From Clostridia bacterium (GTDB taxonomy: Bacteria > Bacillota > Clostridia > Oscillospirales > Ruminococcaceae): DNA of 15,228 nt. Under the pieces are notes generated by a model. It was not told where the DNA came from, did not search any database, and saw nothing but the letters and a program-made list of their open reading frames with translations. The position numbers and the translations under genes were made by a program. The stretch is from the NCBI GenBank assembly GCA_021152595.1, contig JAGKVC010000105.1:1-15228 (forward strand). The letters are read 5' to 3'. Positions 14,329 through 15,228 of the stretch are shown piece after piece (the first letter of the stretch is position 1; the number at the start of each line of letters is the position of its first letter).

Positions 14329-14413
14329 AAAAATGAGAGTCCAGAGGGATAGTATCCCTCTGGCGGGAGTTTGAGGGCAGCGCCCTCATGATAGATCCAT
14401 CGGAGATACATCT
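14329..14413 (-). repeat. Composite palindromic repeat, copy A
   Basis: On the minus strand this copy reads as a conserved head, then a 7-bp hairpin (TGAGGGC 14372-14378 with GCCCTCA 14382-14388), a short linker, an 11-bp hairpin (CCAGAGGGATA 14341-14351 with TATCCCTCTGG 14353-14363) and a TTTTT run (14333-14329). It has the same order of parts as the copy at 14669-14742; the 28-base heads match at about 21 positions. The last hairpin and T-run look like a terminator, yet they lie just 5' of the GNAT ribosome site. Confidence 0.75.
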
Positions 14414-14601
14414 ATAATAATCACATTTGAAAAGATGTATCCGCTGCGCGGATGCTATTTGGAATGGGCGCCTCTATCGCAGTCGCCCAAGCCCCCGAGC
14501 TCTTGATATGCTAGGGGAGTTTCGCCGTCTGCGGACGGCGACCAGAGGCTCCTCGCCTCTGGACTCATCGCAAACTTTTAAAAAAGTTTGATCAAAACTT
14601 T
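14405..14601. repeat. Array of consecutive hairpins between relA and the GNAT gene
   Basis: Successive inverted repeats fill this gene-free stretch: GATACATCT/AGATGTATC (14405-14441, 9 bp, 19-base AT-rich loop), ATCCGC/GCGGAT (14439-14453), TGGGCG/CGCCCA (14465-14489), CGCCGTC/GACGGCG (14523-14540), CCAGAGGC/GCCTCTGG (14542-14562) and CAAACTTTT/AAAAGTTTG (14571-14590). An alternative AAAGTTT/AAACTTT (14583-14601) uses part of the last stem. The array resembles a mosaic of dispersed extragenic palindromes. I see no protein gene in 14316-14742. Confidence 0.65.
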
Positions 14602-14614
14602 CGATATGTTGTGC

Positions 14615-14644
14615 TCCGGCGGCGTGTTCGATATCCGGCGGCGT
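14615..14644. repeat. Short direct repeat TCCGGCGGCGT
   Basis: TCCGGCGGCGT occurs at 14615-14625 and 14634-14644, each followed by a T-rich stretch, and TCGATAT occurs at 14601-14607 and 14628-14634. This suggests a small local duplication within the hairpin-rich region after relA. Confidence 0.45.
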
Positions 14645-14662
14645 TTTTCTATTATCACGCAT

Positions 14663-14692
14663 AAAAATGGGGTCTGGGGATAATATCCCCAG
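14663..14692 (-). terminator. Probable terminator of relA formed by repeat copy B
   Basis: On the minus strand the 9-bp GC-rich stem at 14692-14674 is followed after six bases by ATTTTTATG (T-run 14667-14663). It is about 50 bases downstream of the relA stop. The T-run is not directly against the stem, so efficiency may be moderate. Confidence 0.5.
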
Positions 14693-14742
14693 CGAGGGGT
14701 TTGGGGGCGAGCAGCCCCCATTACCAATCCGTCGGAGACACC
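14669..14742 (-). repeat. Composite palindromic repeat, copy B
   Basis: This copy starts directly after the relA stop codon on the minus strand. It contains a 7-bp hairpin (TGGGGGC 14702-14708 with GCCCCCA 14714-14720) and a 9-bp hairpin (CTGGGGATA with TATCCCCAG, 14674-14692). It shares order, spacing and head sequence with copy A, and the head with the remnant at 325-351. The hairpins differ in sequence but keep their pairing, which suggests selection on structure or a shared mobile origin. Confidence 0.75.
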
Positions 14743-15228
14743 TTAATACGCTGCTCTGTCGGCGGAAATGACGTCGCGGACGGTGCGCAGACGGTTCAGA
14801 AGCGTATCAAGCTGCTCCGCAGAGCTGACCGAGACCGTTGCGTGAATCATCGCATTTCCGTCCTTTTTCATGTGCAGGTTGAAATTCGATACCGGCAGAT
14901 GCGCCTCGCCGATCACCTGCGATACATCATTCAGCAGATTCATACTGTTGACACAGAGAATCTCAATATTCGCCTTCATCTCCGCAGCAGGCAGATTCGA
15001 TGCCCATGCTGCCGAAACCCAGCGCTGCATCTCCTCCGGATCGTTCTTTGCCAGTGCCTCCTGATACTTCCGGCACTGCTGCTTGTGGATCGTGATGCCG
15101 TGTCCCACTGTCGTAAAGCCGACAATCTTCTCACCCTGAAGCGGCGAACAGCAGCGTGCCAGCTTCACTTCCATATTCTCGATGCCGTCCACGATGATGC
15201 CCGCGCCGAACACCGCGCCGCCGCAGAT
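14743..15228 (-). CDS. relA: RelA/SpoT family (p)ppGpp synthetase/hydrolase, C-terminal part
   Basis: Only the last 161 codons are in the window; the frame is open to the right edge, so the gene is partial, not broken. It has the end of the regulatory half of long Rsh enzymes. The conserved zinc-finger/RIS region comes first (VKLARCCSPLQGEKIVGF, GHGITIHKQQCRK), with its CC and H-x3-C residues. The C-terminal ACT domain follows (ANIEILCVNSMNLLNDVSQV, SNFNLHMKKDGNAMIHATV). These parts sense uncharged tRNA on the ribosome and control synthesis and hydrolysis of (p)ppGpp. The catalytic domains lie outside the window, so whether it is bifunctional cannot be judged. It is followed immediately by a palindromic repeat and then the MBL/hemZ cluster. 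Confidence 0.93.
   Translation of the reverse strand: MCGGAVFGAGIIVDGIENMEVKLARCCSPLQGEKIVGFTTVGHGITIHKQQCRKYQEALAKNDPEEMQRWVSAAWASNLPAAEMKANIEILCVNSMNLLNDVSQVIGEAHLPVSNFNLHMKKDGNAMIHATVSVSSAEQLDTLLNRLRTVRDVISADRAAY

Noticed and set aside
14474..14662. Open frame of 62 codons on the minus strand beginning MRDNRKTPPDIEH
   Set aside because: It runs through the hairpin array, its residues follow the palindromes (for example the RRRRN run), and no ribosome site or family match is visible. It is better explained as read-through of repeats.

Overview
The window looks like a chromosomal segment from a GC-rich Clostridia bacterium of the Ruminococcus/Oscillospiraceae kind. This is inferred from the gene set (spoVG, a Gram-positive type LexA, ZapA next to a U32 peptidase-like protein, YfhO, HemZ), AGGAGG-type ribosome binding sites and moderately GC-rich coding DNA. 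No species can be named from the sequence alone. Almost all genes lie on the minus strand; only spoVG is on the plus strand.

Reading in the direction of transcription (right to left), the right edge holds the C-terminal end of a RelA/SpoT-type (p)ppGpp synthetase. About 430 bases without a gene follow (14316-14742), packed with roughly ten hairpins and two copies of a composite palindromic repeat. Next is a tight cluster: GNAT acetyltransferase, metallo-beta-lactamase-fold hydrolase, second GNAT acetyltransferase, broken hemZ, Mrr-like restriction endonuclease, tatD. The order relA - MBL hydrolase - hemZ is a common Firmicutes arrangement. Here hemZ has lost an internal segment and shifted frame, and an AT-rich, probably acquired nuclease gene sits between hemZ and tatD, coupled to tatD by an ATGA overlap.

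A strong sigma-A type promoter at 8974-9002 then drives yfhO and an overlapping Nudix (ADP-ribose pyrophosphatase-like) gene. These converge on spoVG, with a strong terminator at 5637-5670 between them. SpoVG and murC diverge from an AT-rich region of about 290 bases. MurC starts a compact operon: murC (peptidoglycan precursor), lexA (SOS repressor), zapA (Z-ring assembly), U32 peptidase-like RNA-modification protein. This links cell-wall synthesis, division and DNA-damage response in one transcript.

The left 330 bases have no gene. They hold a long imperfect hairpin cut by the window edge, a pair of 35-36 bp direct repeats, and a decayed copy of the palindromic repeat that supplies the last codons of the U32 gene.

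The most unusual points are the hairpin array with its repeat family, the internally deleted hemZ, and the foreign-looking restriction-like gene coupled to tatD. I saw no CRISPR array, tRNA, rRNA, integrase or transposase.
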